From NCBI RefSeq assembly GCF_023703795.1, contig NZ_CP098518.1, positions 1,054,001 through 1,118,000 on the forward strand: a DNA stretch of 64,000 nucleotides, in the 5' to 3' direction. Source of the stretch: Haloplanus sp. HW8-1. Its GTDB lineage: Archaea > Halobacteriota > Halobacteria > Halobacteriales > Haloferacaceae. Below the pieces are notes generated by a model, which saw only the letters and a program-made list of their open reading frames with translations, made no database searches and was not told the DNA's origin. The number at the start of each line of letters is the position of its first letter. Position 1 is the first letter of the stretch. Made by a program: the position numbers and the translations under genes. Positions 7,923-17,052 of this stretch are shown here, piece by piece.

Positions 7923-8903
7923 ATGCAGAAACGTCATCACACCGGCGGAAGTTCCTCTTGACCGCGTCGTCCATTATGACCGCTGGCATCGCCGGATGTT
8001 CATCGAGTGATAATTCTGGGACGACATCACGGTCGACCGACACAACGCCGACGGCGAGGGACACACCGACAGCGACCACCCAACCGACGGCAGAGCCAAC
8101 CGAGACGCCCCAAGGACCGACCACAGGAGAGGTGATCGAAACGTGGGAGGACGAATACACTGTCGGCACGTACGAGCACCCCGACGATATGGATATCGTT
8201 GAAGACGCCCAGTACCTCGGCCGGGGCTCGATTCCCGTCCTTCTCAACCATACGGCGCAGGTTGAGTACACGGTCGATCTGAGTGTGCAAGAAGGGTACG
8301 AGACGATTCCGCTAAACTTCTATTTCATCGACGCGGCCAATTATTTGTATCTTCAGCAGGCCCCCCACTGCGGACGATTTCGAGACGACCGCTGATGGGA
8401 CACGAGAAGGAATCGAAGACAGTGCTTCATTCTCGTTCACCAACGACCCAGATGTGTACTTTCTACTCTTCGAGAGCGCAACCGTTGGACGCGAGTCGGA
8501 GTTCGGTATCGAGTTCGAGACTCGGCAGTACCTGAACGCAGACGATGGCTGTCCGGAGTCCGAACTGAACGTCCCGCTGCTTACCTTGGAACACGTGGAT
8601 ACGACGCTGAACGTCGAATCTTGGGATGCCTATTACCACATCCAATACGATGGCGAGGCGGAGACAACCTATCAGTCGGAAGTGACGTTTATTTCGTCCG
8701 ATGACGAGGAGACTATCACGCAGACGCAGACACAACTTGAGGGGTGTGAAACCAATTTTGTACACCTCGACGAAATCACGATGAACGTCGTCGAACTGGG
8801 TGAGCCAATCATGGCCGAGGTGAAAGTATTCGATGAGGCTGGTGAGGAGCTACTCGCAGAAGATAGTGGTGAGATCGGATACGTAACAGGTACTGCAGAC
8901 TGA
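7923..8903 (+). pseudogene. Tat-exported lipoprotein gene broken by one or two indels
   Basis: A single ~320-residue lipoprotein spread over frames. A strong twin-arginine and lipobox signal, HRRKFLLTASSIMTAGIAGC, is encoded at 7940-7999, but the nearest ATG (7923) is out of frame with it. The frame runs through a Thr/Ser-rich linker and a domain to LYLQQAP, then hits a run of six C (near 8361-8366). Removing one C continues as PTADDFETTADGTREGIEDS and on to the stop at 8903. The mature part is a beta-rich domain I do not recognise, with two Cys in the second half. Both breaks are near simple runs, so errors are as likely as decay. Confidence 0.65.
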
Positions 8904-9184
8904 AAGCCTGTTACCGATGCGAAAAATACCTGTTGTCAAGGCTCAACAAAGAACAGTGGAAGCAAGTACGAGAGGGGGACGCCCAGCTCACACCCATCGT
9001 ACCCTCTCACACTCCGGAAATCCTCCGTGTTTCGGATTTCATCGGTTGTTAGTGAGAGAAACGGAGCGATGACAGTTCTACACCAAGTGACTGTAAAGCT
9101 ATATTCCGGTGTGAGCTGTGTGTGGAACAGCATCTCTGTCGGGCGACCCTGGGGTTTTAACCCACTATTTCACAACAGGGTGCT

Positions 9185-9715
9185 ATGGCGACTGAGACGC
9201 AGGCACGTGACGGAATCGTGTTGGATACCGGAGTGATTACTCAAGCAATCAAATACTACGCGATCATCGGGGCAGGCCTTGGGGTCCTTGGGGTCGTCCT
9301 CTTACTTCAACTCGGCGCTGGTGAGGAAGGCGGCGGGATCATTGGGGGCATCCTTTCGATGGTCGTCTTGGCCTTTGCTGTCCTGAGCGGACCGGTTATT
9401 GCAGCGTTCATCGGCTATGCCACCGCCGGAACGGGAATTGGGGATATTCGGACCCGGGCAGTAAACAGCGGCATTGCAAACGGCATCGGCTTCGCGATTT
9501 TTGGAATCATCGTCGCCGCAATCCTCTGGACTGGTCTTGCTGTGCTTATGGGTAGCGGTGGTGACGGTGGTGCAGCCAGCGGTGGCGGTGGCAGCTCCGG
9601 GCCGATCGAGATTACCAAACTCATCACGCTTATCATCCTGATGATGATTCCAAATTCGATTGTCGGTGGTGCCATTACCTTCTTTCTCGGAGGGCGAGGG
9701 CGAGCCTCGCCATAG
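9185..9715 (+). CDS. Four-helix membrane protein (possibly first part of a longer protein)
   Basis: 176 residues from ATG at 9185. Four hydrophobic segments lie near residues 20-40, 50-75, 95-120 and 145-170, with a Gly/Ser-rich loop (GGDGGAASGGGGSSG) before the last. No catalytic motif is seen. The next frame overlaps its end by 56 bp and has only a TTG start. Removing one G near 9690-9695 would fuse both frames (FLGGEGEPRH...) into one ~458-residue protein, so the stop at 9715 may be an artefact. Confidence 0.55.
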   Translation: MATETQARDGIVLDTGVITQAIKYYAIIGAGLGVLGVVLLLQLGAGEEGGGIIGGILSMVVLAFAVLSGPVIAAFIGYATAGTGIGDIRTRAVNSGIANGIGFAIFGIIVAAILWTGLAVLMGSGGDGGAASGGGGSSGPIEITKLITLIILMMIPNSIVGGAITFFLGGRGRASP

Positions 9716-10562
9716 CGAGTCTGCACACGCACCATCTACAGGACAAGGGACCGCGTCGGGGCATGCGTCGTCCGGCGGCGGCATTAGCCGACGCACAATT
9801 GGTGCCGTGATTATCATCGGCCTATTCATGCTTGTCGGGGGCATGGCCGTGTCTGGGGTCCTGCCCGGGCTGGATAGCACTCCACTTACTGGGACAAGCG
9901 ACTCGGCTGCGGAGGGTGGTGTTCCCGATGGGGCGTTCGGGCCCTCGGTAAATTCGACAGCGTTGCGCCAAGCACACGCCGACAGACTCAACGAAGCCGG
10001 CTCGTTCACATTTACTGAGGAGTATAGCGTTGAAAGTACCAGTGCGGACGGGCCATCGAGAGATGAAACGATCACCGCCACGTTCGATCTTGAGAGCGAG
10101 CAGTCACTGATTGAAATTTCGACTGCGGACTTCGGGCGGGTCGCATACGGAACGAGTACTGAAAGTTACGAACGAATTGAACTTTCCTCGGAGGAGCCAC
10201 GGTATCAAGTTCCCGACCGAGATATCGGCCCTGACGCATACCTCGATTCAGGGCTACTGGGCGAGTTGGAGACAATGGAGACGGAGCATCGGGAGATCGA
10301 GACGGGCCACGTGTATACGGCGAGCGGTGTTGATGCCGTCTCAGATGGATTCCTTGATGCGGATGTGGATTCGTTCCGATCGTTCGAATTCGAGGCTATC
10401 GTGTCCGATCAAGGCGTTCTCACGGAGTTCTCGTATCGAGTGGTGCTCGAGGATGGCGGTGAGGTAATCACCGTTACACGATCGGGCGAAATCACGGATA
10501 TCGGATCCACTGAAGTGCGCGAACCGGGGTGGCTTGGTGATGCCCGTGCCGCCACGAACTAA
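9660..10562 (+). CDS. Membrane-anchored extracellular protein, DUF7537-like
   Basis: Up to 300 residues; the only in-frame start is TTG at 9660. A Ser/Gly/His linker is followed by one transmembrane helix (TIGAVIIIGLFMLVGGMAV, ~residues 46-66) and an external beta-rich domain. That domain begins LRQAHADRLNEAGSFTFTEE, resembling the haloarchaeal DUF7537 lipoprotein pattern of an AxxH...L..A.SFT start followed by alternating strands. Function unknown. It may be the C-terminal part of the 9185 gene through a one-base indel. If separate, the 56-bp overlap implies translational coupling. Confidence 0.55.
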   Translation: MSVVPLPSFSEGEGEPRHSESAHAPSTGQGTASGHASSGGGISRRTIGAVIIIGLFMLVGGMAVSGVLPGLDSTPLTGTSDSAAEGGVPDGAFGPSVNSTALRQAHADRLNEAGSFTFTEEYSVESTSADGPSRDETITATFDLESEQSLIEISTADFGRVAYGTSTESYERIELSSEEPRYQVPDRDIGPDAYLDSGLLGELETMETEHREIETGHVYTASGVDAVSDGFLDADVDSFRSFEFEAIVSDQGVLTEFSYRVVLEDGGEVITVTRSGEITDIGSTEVREPGWLGDARAATN

Positions 10563-10631
10563 CAGCTAATCTCTCTTCGAGATCTGCTTTTCGGGAGTAC
10601 TACTTGTGACTCTTGCAGCGCAGTCCAAGTC

Positions 10632-10955
10632 TCACACTTCGGCGTTGGCCTCGCTCTTCCCTGTCTGCTCTGAATGGTCATCGTCGCCCGCTACCTCAAA
10701 GTCATCAATCGTGTGGTCCCGCCGACTGAGCCGTTCGGCGATCAGAAATTTCCGGAGGCGATCAAGTTGCTCCCAGTGGAGATGTGGAGGTGGATCCGCA
10801 TCCAACTCATTGAACCGCTCGATAACCACAGTATTGACGAACCGATCGAACTCTCCGCAAACGCCGCATGTGCGGGAAAGATGTGAAACGTCGAATTCGC
10901 GCGTGACGGTCTCGTCCATACAGGTGATACAGCGGTACTTCGAGGAGTGGCTCAC
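10632..10955 (-). CDS. Small zinc-ribbon protein, unknown function
   Basis: 107 residues. Two CxxC pairs, CITC (residues 9-12) and CGVC (30-33), make a zinc-ribbon module; a helical segment (NTVVIERFNELDADPPPHLH, then LDRLRKFLIAERL) and an acidic tail follow. Such haloarchaeal proteins are often nucleic-acid-binding or adaptor proteins, but no role is known here. Its 5' end lies about 100 bp from repeat R3, as the winged-helix gene abuts R2 and vapB abuts R5, so the repeat may carry its promoter. Confidence 0.65.
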   Translation of the reverse strand: MSHSSKYRCITCMDETVTREFDVSHLSRTCGVCGEFDRFVNTVVIERFNELDADPPPHLHWEQLDRLRKFLIAERLSRRDHTIDDFEVAGDDDHSEQTGKSEANAEV

Positions 10956-11059
10956 ATCTATTCTTTGAGGAGAGTCGCCTTGTATTCACGGATCGAACCC
11001 GGTGCGATGGAAACGGATCCTCGATCTGCGATATGCGAGTCGTCTCTCGGAGTGTCAGC

Positions 11060-11570
11060 GACCGAGACCGACATATCCTTCTCAGCGGTGTATTCAGAAC
11101 CCCCGATTTCGACCGTCTCAGGCCCAGCAAGGGACTTCGTTCGCCGACCGAACGAGCGCCTGCAGCGCCCATCGCCGATTCCTCGCTCGTAATCGCACGA
11201 TAACGACGGGATAATCGTCGGTGTCACCGTCTCTGACTACAATGCCGTTGATTTCGTTCGGCCACTGAACGATTCCGATTGACGGCGGTTTCGTCCTCTG
11301 GTTCGCTGCCTCTACGGCGTGGCGCATGGCTGCTAATCATTGGGTCGTTGATGTCTCTCGATTGCAATCAACTGGGCTCCAGCAACTTTGAGAGCTGGGT
11401 GTGGTTGGCTACGAGAATCCGTACTGTCGCCGAGTGAGGGTTCCGACGAAGCCTATCCGAGAACCCTCCAATACCACCGATAAACGAAGTTCCTAGGTCG
11501 TGGTTCGATCTTGGGATCTACTGGTGGCAGTTAATTACGGGCGTTCCGCATCCAGAACAGACTAGTAGAC
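11060..11570 (+). repeat. Long dispersed repeat R, copy R3 (long form)
   Basis: About 510 bp matching R2 almost end to end, from CAGCGGTGTATTCAG through CTCAGGCCCAGCAAGGGA, CGCCTGCAGCGCCCATCGCC, TCTACGGCGTGGCGCATGG and AATTACGGGCGTTCC to ACTAGTAGAC. The minus-strand frame 11327-11118 stays open and carries peptide words shared with other copies (WPNEINGIV, VRLRARNRRWALQAL). Confidence 0.75.
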
Positions 11571-11689
11571 ACACATCTGCGATACACCAGCAATCAGAGC
11601 TGATTCTCCGAATCGAACTCCTCGATGTCTGATATAATTTGGAGGATTGCTGAATGCAGAGCGCGTATCTCTCAGACAGAAGCTTCGAA

Positions 11690-12448
11690 TTAGACTGCCC
11701 TGCGCTCGGTTTTGATGTGGTCGGCGTACTTCTCTACGACCGTCTCGATGACTATTTCTCCTGCCTCGGCAGTCGCTTCGGTCGGGTCGCCGAGAACACC
11801 GTTCTCGGTGATTGACTTGAAGCCCTCGCTGAGCAGGCGTGCTGGGGAGAATTCTCCTTCTGGCCCGGGGTCGAGAGCATCCATCCTGACGAGGTCATCA
11901 TTGATTGCTAACATTATCGCCGTCTCGGCAGCTCCGGCGTGAATCACGTCTTGATCGTACTCGATGCCAGCCCTACTGAGTCCCTCGTTCAGCAATTGCA
12001 TGTGTTCATCGAGATCGGCAAGCGGAATCACAGCGGCATCGATTTCGCGGGCGATTTCTGGGGCCACAGTCTTCACCGGACCGAAGTTTCCACCGTGCGT
12101 CGGGACGAGAGCGATATGCTCGAACCCGTGCTCGTCGAGAGACCGACAGTACGACCGGATTACGTCCATGAGTGTCTCCGGGGGGACCGTAATCGTCCCG
12201 GGAAACTCCATATGATGACCTGAACACCCAGGGCGGATTGTTGGAGCAGCGATGGCATCGCCCAGTTCCGACGCGATGCGACGTGAGAGTTCGTCACCGT
12301 CCAGCGTATCCATGTTCAACGGCAGGTGAGGGCCGTGTTGTTCGATCGAACCGACGGCGACAATCGCCGTTCGATTGCCGTTTTCGAGAGTGGATTCGAC
12401 AGCTGGCCATACCATCTCCTCGAGGGTTACTGATCGGCGAAAAGACAT
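11690..12448 (-). CDS. Creatininase-family amidohydrolase
   Basis: 252 residues, the usual family length. Metal-site motifs are present: GSIEQHGPHLPLNMDT (residues ~33-48; Glu, His and Asp ligands), PGCSGHHMEFPGT, and THGGNFG near 115. HAGAAETA stands where creatininases have HAGELETS, so the substrate pocket may differ. Family members hydrolyse creatinine or cyclic amides, or act in flavin and mycofactocin-type pathways (ArfB-, MftE-like); the substrate here cannot be assigned. It stands alone between R3 and short repeat D. The start is the first ATG giving the family N-terminus. Confidence 0.88.
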   Translation of the reverse strand: MSFRRSVTLEEMVWPAVESTLENGNRTAIVAVGSIEQHGPHLPLNMDTLDGDELSRRIASELGDAIAAPTIRPGCSGHHMEFPGTITVPPETLMDVIRSYCRSLDEHGFEHIALVPTHGGNFGPVKTVAPEIAREIDAAVIPLADLDEHMQLLNEGLSRAGIEYDQDVIHAGAAETAIMLAINDDLVRMDALDPGPEGEFSPARLLSEGFKSITENGVLGDPTEATAEAGEIVIETVVEKYADHIKTERRAV

Positions 12449-12526
12449 ACGCTCCCGCTGGTCACGACGAACGTGAAAATCTTGTGAAATCGTAGAGCTA
12501 CTGTGCTCGGAGATTCAAGGAATCCG

Positions 12527-12612
12527 CTGCTGACTACATCCTCTGTATCGATATTGCCGCTACTGGCAGAAATTGAGTAGTTGTCGGAGACACTGTTGCT
12601 ACACGCGCGAAA
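12527..12612 (+). repeat. Short hairpin repeat family, copy D
   Basis: About 86 bp: CTGACTACATCCTCTGTATC, GCCGCTACTGGCAGAAATTG, GTTGTCGGAGAC and TTGCTACACGCGCGAA. It is close to copy A on the left half and to B and C at the right end. Confidence 0.5.
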
Positions 12613-12885
12613 CGGTCAAACAGTATCAGTAGACCCCTGGTGGTCGGCGAGAGTAATCACTACGAAGCGCACCTTTACTCAAGCTGTTTCAGGAGTTGGT
12701 CCATTCAGTTCTCTAGACCGGTCCATTGTTCACGTTGAAACTGTTGTCCCGGATTTAATTATGTCTCCGAGGGTGTCATACAACCCTTCACAAGGTGTTA
12801 ATTTCATATATAAGAAGTGAAATATTTGTTCGGTGAACTTGCGTATGTCTCAACCCTCCATGTGATTTAACCGCTCTTCCTCGCT
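12613..12885. other. Intergenic region, no gene seen
   Basis: About 270 bp between repeat D and the small membrane gene. The right part (12800-12835) is AT-rich, with a TATATAAG-like word, and is a plausible promoter. Confidence 0.3.
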
Positions 12886-13049
12886 ATGACCACTATGTCA
12901 TCCCAGACAACGCTTGGATGGTCGCTTCTGTCATCAGGTGTCGTGACAATTATCTTACACTACTACCCGGGGATGACCTTTGGTGGGGAATTGGCCTCTG
13001 TGTGCTCGGCCTCACAGTCTTCTACACGCGTCGTAATCGGGGCTTCTAA
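12886..13049 (+). pseudogene. Small two-helix membrane protein with a frameshift
   Basis: From ATG 12886 (or 12895) the frame encodes a hydrophobic helix ending ...VVTIILHYYPG, then loses sense. Shifting at the four-G run 12969-12972 gives DDLWWGIGLCVLGLTVFYTR followed by RNRGF and a stop at 13049. The result is a ~55-residue protein of two helices joined by PGDDLWW, a common layout among haloarchaeal small membrane proteins. One extra G would restore it. Decay or assembly error. Confidence 0.55.
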
Positions 13050-13217
13050 CGAGTCTGTCAGCAATAATATGAAGCCAGACTGTAACTCAGTCTATGCTAC
13101 TCTGATGTCCGGATCGCTGTACTGGCCGTTCGCTCGGGATTCGAGTTCGAGGACGTGATGGACTCTACCTCGGCTACGAGAACGTCCGCTAGGCCGAGCG
13201 AACAGCTGACATCCGCT

Positions 13218-14309
13218 TTACTCACCCTTGTCGCCGACACCCGAGTTCTCCCCGCTCTTCGCTTTGGGTTCTCCCCAGTCGAGGTCGCGGGACCGGTCGG
13301 TCTCTCGGAGGATGAACGGCCCGATGGAGAGTGTGCGCTTCGTCACGGTGACGATGCGGAGGATGTAGGACAATAGGAACGCGAACGGCAACAGGGAAAT
13401 GGCCACGCCAGCGCTCACCACCACGACCAGCGTGCGCACGCCGAATACGGTCCCTGGGAACATCGCCGGTTCGAGGTAGAAGACGCCCGCGACCGCCGTG
13501 AGGAGCGCGGGTATGGACGCGTACAGCATCGTCCGGGAAAGGTCGATGAGCGCCCACTGGAAGTACAGCGTCTTGAAGTGCTCGCGTGCTGGCCCGAACA
13601 GTTCGAGCGCGTTGATGAGTTCGTCGAACGCGTGGTGCGCTTCCTCGGTGAGCAGGTCCTCGTTCTCTGCGCGAATGCGGCGCGCCGCATACAACTTCCA
13701 CGAGTAGTTGTAGTTTAGCGCGGAGAAGACCACGTCGAACTCCCCGAACTGGGACCCTTCGAGATTATTCTGGACGGCGTCCGCGTTTTTCTTCACGTTC
13801 TCTGTGAACGCGGCCACCTGGTCGTTCAGGTTGTCGTTGTCGATGTCTGCGATGGCGTCTTGGAGGGCGTCCGTGTGGCGCTTCGTGAGTTTCACGAGCG
13901 ACCGGAGGAACGCCGAGGGCTGGGCGGGACTGACGGGGTCCTTGATGACGTCCTCAACGTCCTTCCGGAACGCCATCGCACCCTCCATGCGTTCACGCTG
14001 GTCCCCGATCGGCCCCTGTTCCTGGGAGAGTACGAGCTGGCTGAGCGTGAGTACGAGCGTGACAGCCGTGATGATGGACGTGAGCAACCCCTGGAACAGC
14101 GTCTCGATAGGGTCCGCCTGGCTGAACAGCGCCAGCGTCCCGATCGGGTGGAGTTGCCCAATGATGGCAAGTGCGAGGAACACGCCGCCCGAGATTCCGG
14201 CGGCGACCAGCCACCGGTTCGCATTCAACAGTAGCCAGAATTTCCGACTGCTCTCCGGTACGCGCTCCCGCATCGTGTCGCTTGGGCGACTTCCTTCACT
14301 GTCGCTCAT
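13218..14309 (-). CDS. Four-helix membrane protein with cytosolic helical domain, unknown
   Basis: 363 residues. Two helices lie near 33-55 and 75-100, then a long soluble helical region (~105-255, with DALQDAIADIDNDNLNDQ), then two helices near 265-285 and 295-325, and a charged tail. The overall plan recalls DUF2254-like or chaperone-type membrane proteins, but no motif is decisive. The gene and its surroundings are GC-richer than the DNA before 13 kb. It stands alone, with a ~500-bp gap to the next gene. Confidence 0.65.
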   Translation of the reverse strand: MSDSEGSRPSDTMRERVPESSRKFWLLLNANRWLVAAGISGGVFLALAIIGQLHPIGTLALFSQADPIETLFQGLLTSIITAVTLVLTLSQLVLSQEQGPIGDQRERMEGAMAFRKDVEDVIKDPVSPAQPSAFLRSLVKLTKRHTDALQDAIADIDNDNLNDQVAAFTENVKKNADAVQNNLEGSQFGEFDVVFSALNYNYSWKLYAARRIRAENEDLLTEEAHHAFDELINALELFGPAREHFKTLYFQWALIDLSRTMLYASIPALLTAVAGVFYLEPAMFPGTVFGVRTLVVVVSAGVAISLLPFAFLLSYILRIVTVTKRTLSIGPFILRETDRSRDLDWGEPKAKSGENSGVGDKGE

Positions 14310-14807
14310 ACCATCCGTATTCCGCTCACGATTGAAAATTCTGGGCGACGAACTCGTCAGTCTGGCACGCGTCCACGTCCCGTGACGGATAAGCCGCCGG
14401 GCGTCGAACCCCCTGGCATACCCCAGCAGACCGTTCTGGTACCTGGCGGCCTGACGTAGAACCGACCCTCGACCCGCTCAAAGGCAGGACGTCGGCAGAC
14501 GTGGTGCCGTGTCCGCCGAACCCTCAGCACCGGAGCCACTGTGGCGGCGCCCGCCTCGTCGCAGTCTCGGCGTTCATCGCGGTGCGCGCCGGCGCAGGCC
14601 TGCGGTCCGACAGCGGTGACTGGGATGGGGGGAGCACGAGGACGCGTTGAACGCGTTCAGGTAGGCCGTACGACGCGGTGGGGTTGTTCGGGTTCTATCT
14701 CTGAGAGAGCGTTATCGCGTTTTTGTCGTTGAGCTCGGCAACGTATTTTGTAGTAGCAACTTACAGTCCGGTTTCCTTGACGAGCACGTATAGCCCAGCG
14801 GTCCCAC
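14310..14807. other. Intergenic region, GC-rich, possible relic
   Basis: About 500 bp. Part of the plus strand around 14540-14640 reads GGARLVAVSAFIAVRAGAG, which could be a gene relic, but no start or family is visible. Confidence 0.3.
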
Positions 14808-15269
14808 TCAGTTGTCAGGTTCGACGGGGATTTCGACGCCGCCGCCTGTCCTGTCGCCAGACCCGTCCGTCTCCACCGCTTCGGCGAGGTCCTCCAGTGC
14901 GAGCGCGACGTTGCGTTTGTTCGCCTTCCAGAGCGCGTCGATCACAGTACCGACGTAGGGGATGGATCCACCCGCCACGTCGATGGTGATGTTGGCGAGC
15001 ATCTCCATAAGTGTCGTGAAGGTGACTCCGAGGTACGCCGACTCGGCGACGATGTACAAGGAGAAGGCGCCACTCACCACGTCGCCAGCAACGGGGAGTG
15101 CTCCCAGAACGGGGTCGATTCCGATGCGGAAACCGATGCCGGGAACGCGCACACTCTCGTCGAGTATATACGCGACCGTCTCCATCCGCTTGAGAGCCGC
15201 TTCGTCGAGGCTCGCCGGTAGTTCACCCTCGTAGTCGACATCGAAGCGGGATTCGAAGTCCGCGGGCAT
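14808..15269 (-). CDS. DUF4112 membrane protein
   Basis: 153 residues from ATG 15269. DUF4112 landmarks are clear: LDESVRVPGIGFRIGIDPVL, GALPVAGDVVS, a hydrophobic helix, MLANITIDVAGGSIPYVGT and DALWKANKRNVAL. The family is a small two-helix membrane protein of unknown role, found next to many unrelated genes. The in-frame extension to 15377 is left out because it adds a basic non-conserved leader. Confidence 0.85.
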   Translation of the reverse strand: MPADFESRFDVDYEGELPASLDEAALKRMETVAYILDESVRVPGIGFRIGIDPVLGALPVAGDVVSGAFSLYIVAESAYLGVTFTTLMEMLANITIDVAGGSIPYVGTVIDALWKANKRNVALALEDLAEAVETDGSGDRTGGGVEIPVEPDN

Positions 15270-15352
15270 GGGGAACTGTTTCGGGTTAGTGACGGAAAGT
15301 CTGTGTGGTGGGCGTCGTCCCGACGCTAGTCTCGGACCATTCATTTGGTCTA

Positions 15353-15590
15353 GAGGGTGCCATAGAAGACCTCTCACACCATAATTATGGTACTTCCCGG
15401 ATTGTCACCACGTTCGTAGTTGGTAATTGCGACGACGAGGCGAAGACACAGCGCAAGGAACACCTGCGCTCGTGCGTGGACGCGGCCTCGAGCGTGAGTG
15501 CGCCCGAGGCCGCAGTCCTTGACTGCTTCGTTGGTTCGTTCTACTCCTGTCCGGCGGTTGTACGTCTCGTCTAAAGTCGATTGCTTCAGC
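15353..15590 (-). mobile_element. 3' remnant of a transposase gene with its terminal repeat
   Basis: The minus strand encodes the end of a DDE transposase: YNRRTGVERTNEAVKDCGLG and then RVHARAQVFLALCLRLVV. This Arg-rich tail after a YxRR...E motif is typical of haloarchaeal IS4/ISH-type enzymes. The N-terminal two thirds are missing. Just past its stop is GGGTGCCATAGAAGA (from 15354), which matches two further repeats at 15599 and, inverted, near 15920, so it is the element's terminal inverted repeat. The exact IS cannot be named. Confidence 0.6.
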
Positions 15591-15597
15591 TGAACAC

Positions 15598-15922
15598 AGG
15601 GTGTCATAGAAGAGTTGGCACGGTGTTTATTTCGCACTCTCACAACTGATTAAGTCGTAAGACCCTGCGTGCACGATGATTAGTTAGAGTGGTAACGAGG
15701 AGCGAAAACTTGAGTCGGCACGTTATTGTAATGACCTACTTACAGTTCCGTATGGTTGGTTCTGCAACTCTCATTATTCTAATCACGGTCACTGTTGCGA
15801 TGGTGCTGGCTCTGGCTATGCTGCTACGGCTATGGAAGTACGCTGATGGCTTGTAACCGGTAAGTCAATTGTATTGAATGAATCCTGTGTGGTGTGCGAA
15901 GTCTTCTATGACACCGTCCCAT
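15598..15922 (+). mobile_element. 325-bp inverted-repeat element (MITE-like) carrying a small ORF
   Basis: Bounded by GGGTGTCATAGAAGA at the left and its inverse, TCTTCTATGACACCG, at the right. Both match the terminal repeat of the adjacent transposase remnant. No transposase lies inside; a 41-codon membrane ORF does. This suggests a non-autonomous derivative of the same IS, or a deleted second copy that kept a passenger. Confidence 0.5.
15731..15856 (+). CDS. 41-residue membrane peptide inside the inverted-repeat element
   Basis: ATG 15731 to TAA 15856. The peptide is MTYLQFRMVGSATLI followed by a continuous hydrophobic helix and a basic end (LLRLWKYADGL), so one membrane span. No family is recognised. 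It sits between terminal repeats and may be a passenger or chance. Confidence 0.35.
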   Translation: MTYLQFRMVGSATLIILITVTVAMVLALAMLLRLWKYADGL

Positions 15923-16064
15923 CAATACCAAAATCGGAGCTATCGGTCATCGTAACATCCCGTTCGACAGGCACGAACTGAAGACGATTTGCAAAAGCCA
16001 CGAAGCCACTGGCGTGCAACGCGCCACGTGGCTCCTGTACTAACCAATCCTCTGCTCTGACAAC

Positions 16065-16172
16065 TCACGGCAGATACGTTGCGAGCAAGTTGATGACCCG
16101 ATCCAGTCTTTCGTTGATTTCGCTTTCTTCCCGATCCGGATCGTTCCCTCCCTCGGAAGGTGCCTTGCTCAT
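16065..16172 (-). CDS. 35-residue acidic helical micro-protein
   Basis: ATG 16172 to TGA at 16065. The product is an acidic head (MSKAPSEGGNDPDREESE) and an amphipathic helix (INERLDRVINLLATYLP). The composition fits haloarchaeal protein better than chance. Function unknown. Confidence 0.4.
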   Translation of the reverse strand: MSKAPSEGGNDPDREESEINERLDRVINLLATYLP

Positions 16173-16274
16173 ATCTGGCTCGTTGAATCACCGTGCTGTC
16201 TCGCCGCGGCCGACGGATCTCGTCCGCCGATCCACGAGCTCGGTGATTGACGGGCGATAGTTGCTGTACATCGG

Positions 16275-16649
16275 TCAGTCATAGAGGCCCTCAGTCAGGC
16301 TGAGAGTTCCATTTCCGATCTCGATAACGGCCGTGTGATCTGGGGACGAATCAATTCGACAGTGTCTAGATGCTTCTTGCACGTCATCAAGGACAGCAGT
16401 GATCTTACAGTCGATACTTGGAAGTAGATCACACTCGCTGACGACCGCTCCTGGTGGGAGGTAGTATCGTTTCTGAAACGTCGTGTTATCCGGATGCGTG
16501 ATGACAGTCAAATGGAGATCGTATCCACTGCGATGATCGTAGTTCCGAATCAGGATATCTTCATTGCTGTCTGCTGTGGAGTCGACGACCCGTTCTGACT
16601 CCTGTCGGTTACGAGACGGGTGGTCATCTCTACCTCGTGGGGAGGGCAT
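16275..16649 (-). CDS. Small beta-rich protein, unknown
   Basis: Up to 124 residues. From about residue 20 it reads as a beta-sandwich-like domain: ILIRNYDHRSGYDLHLTVI, FQKRYYLPPGAVVSECDLLP, then AVIEIGNGTLSLTEGLYD. No signal peptide is evident, and the first ~20 codons may not be translated. Such proteins recur in haloarchaea as predicted intracellular hypotheticals. No operon partner. Confidence 0.55.
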   Translation of the reverse strand: MPSPRGRDDHPSRNRQESERVVDSTADSNEDILIRNYDHRSGYDLHLTVITHPDNTTFQKRYYLPPGAVVSECDLLPSIDCKITAVLDDVQEASRHCRIDSSPDHTAVIEIGNGTLSLTEGLYD

Positions 16650-17052
16650 ATCTGAACGTTACATCCAAACAACGAAAGAATAGCGTAGGCTCAAACGCTG
16701 ATTTTAGCGCACTAATCGGAACTCATCGTACTGAAGTCCTCAACAGTTCGAACGTGTTTTCTCTCTCCCGGTTTCGTATACGTACCGTAGCTGAAGCCGG
16801 ACCTGATGCTCTCCATCACACGATGGAACGCCGTGACGCTACTCACGGGCGTAGTTGCGATCGGAGCGATCGGCAGTGCCGTAGCACATACCACTCGGAA
16901 GGCCCTGACTCACCTCCGACTCTACACTGTCTTTTTCGAGAGCTGACCGCCTTGTGGTACTCGTCGTGGCTGTTTCGTCCGTGAGAATTATCCACAAGTT
17001 ACGATATGAGAAACAGTGAGATACGTTGAATTGTGTCGGCACACCGACAACT

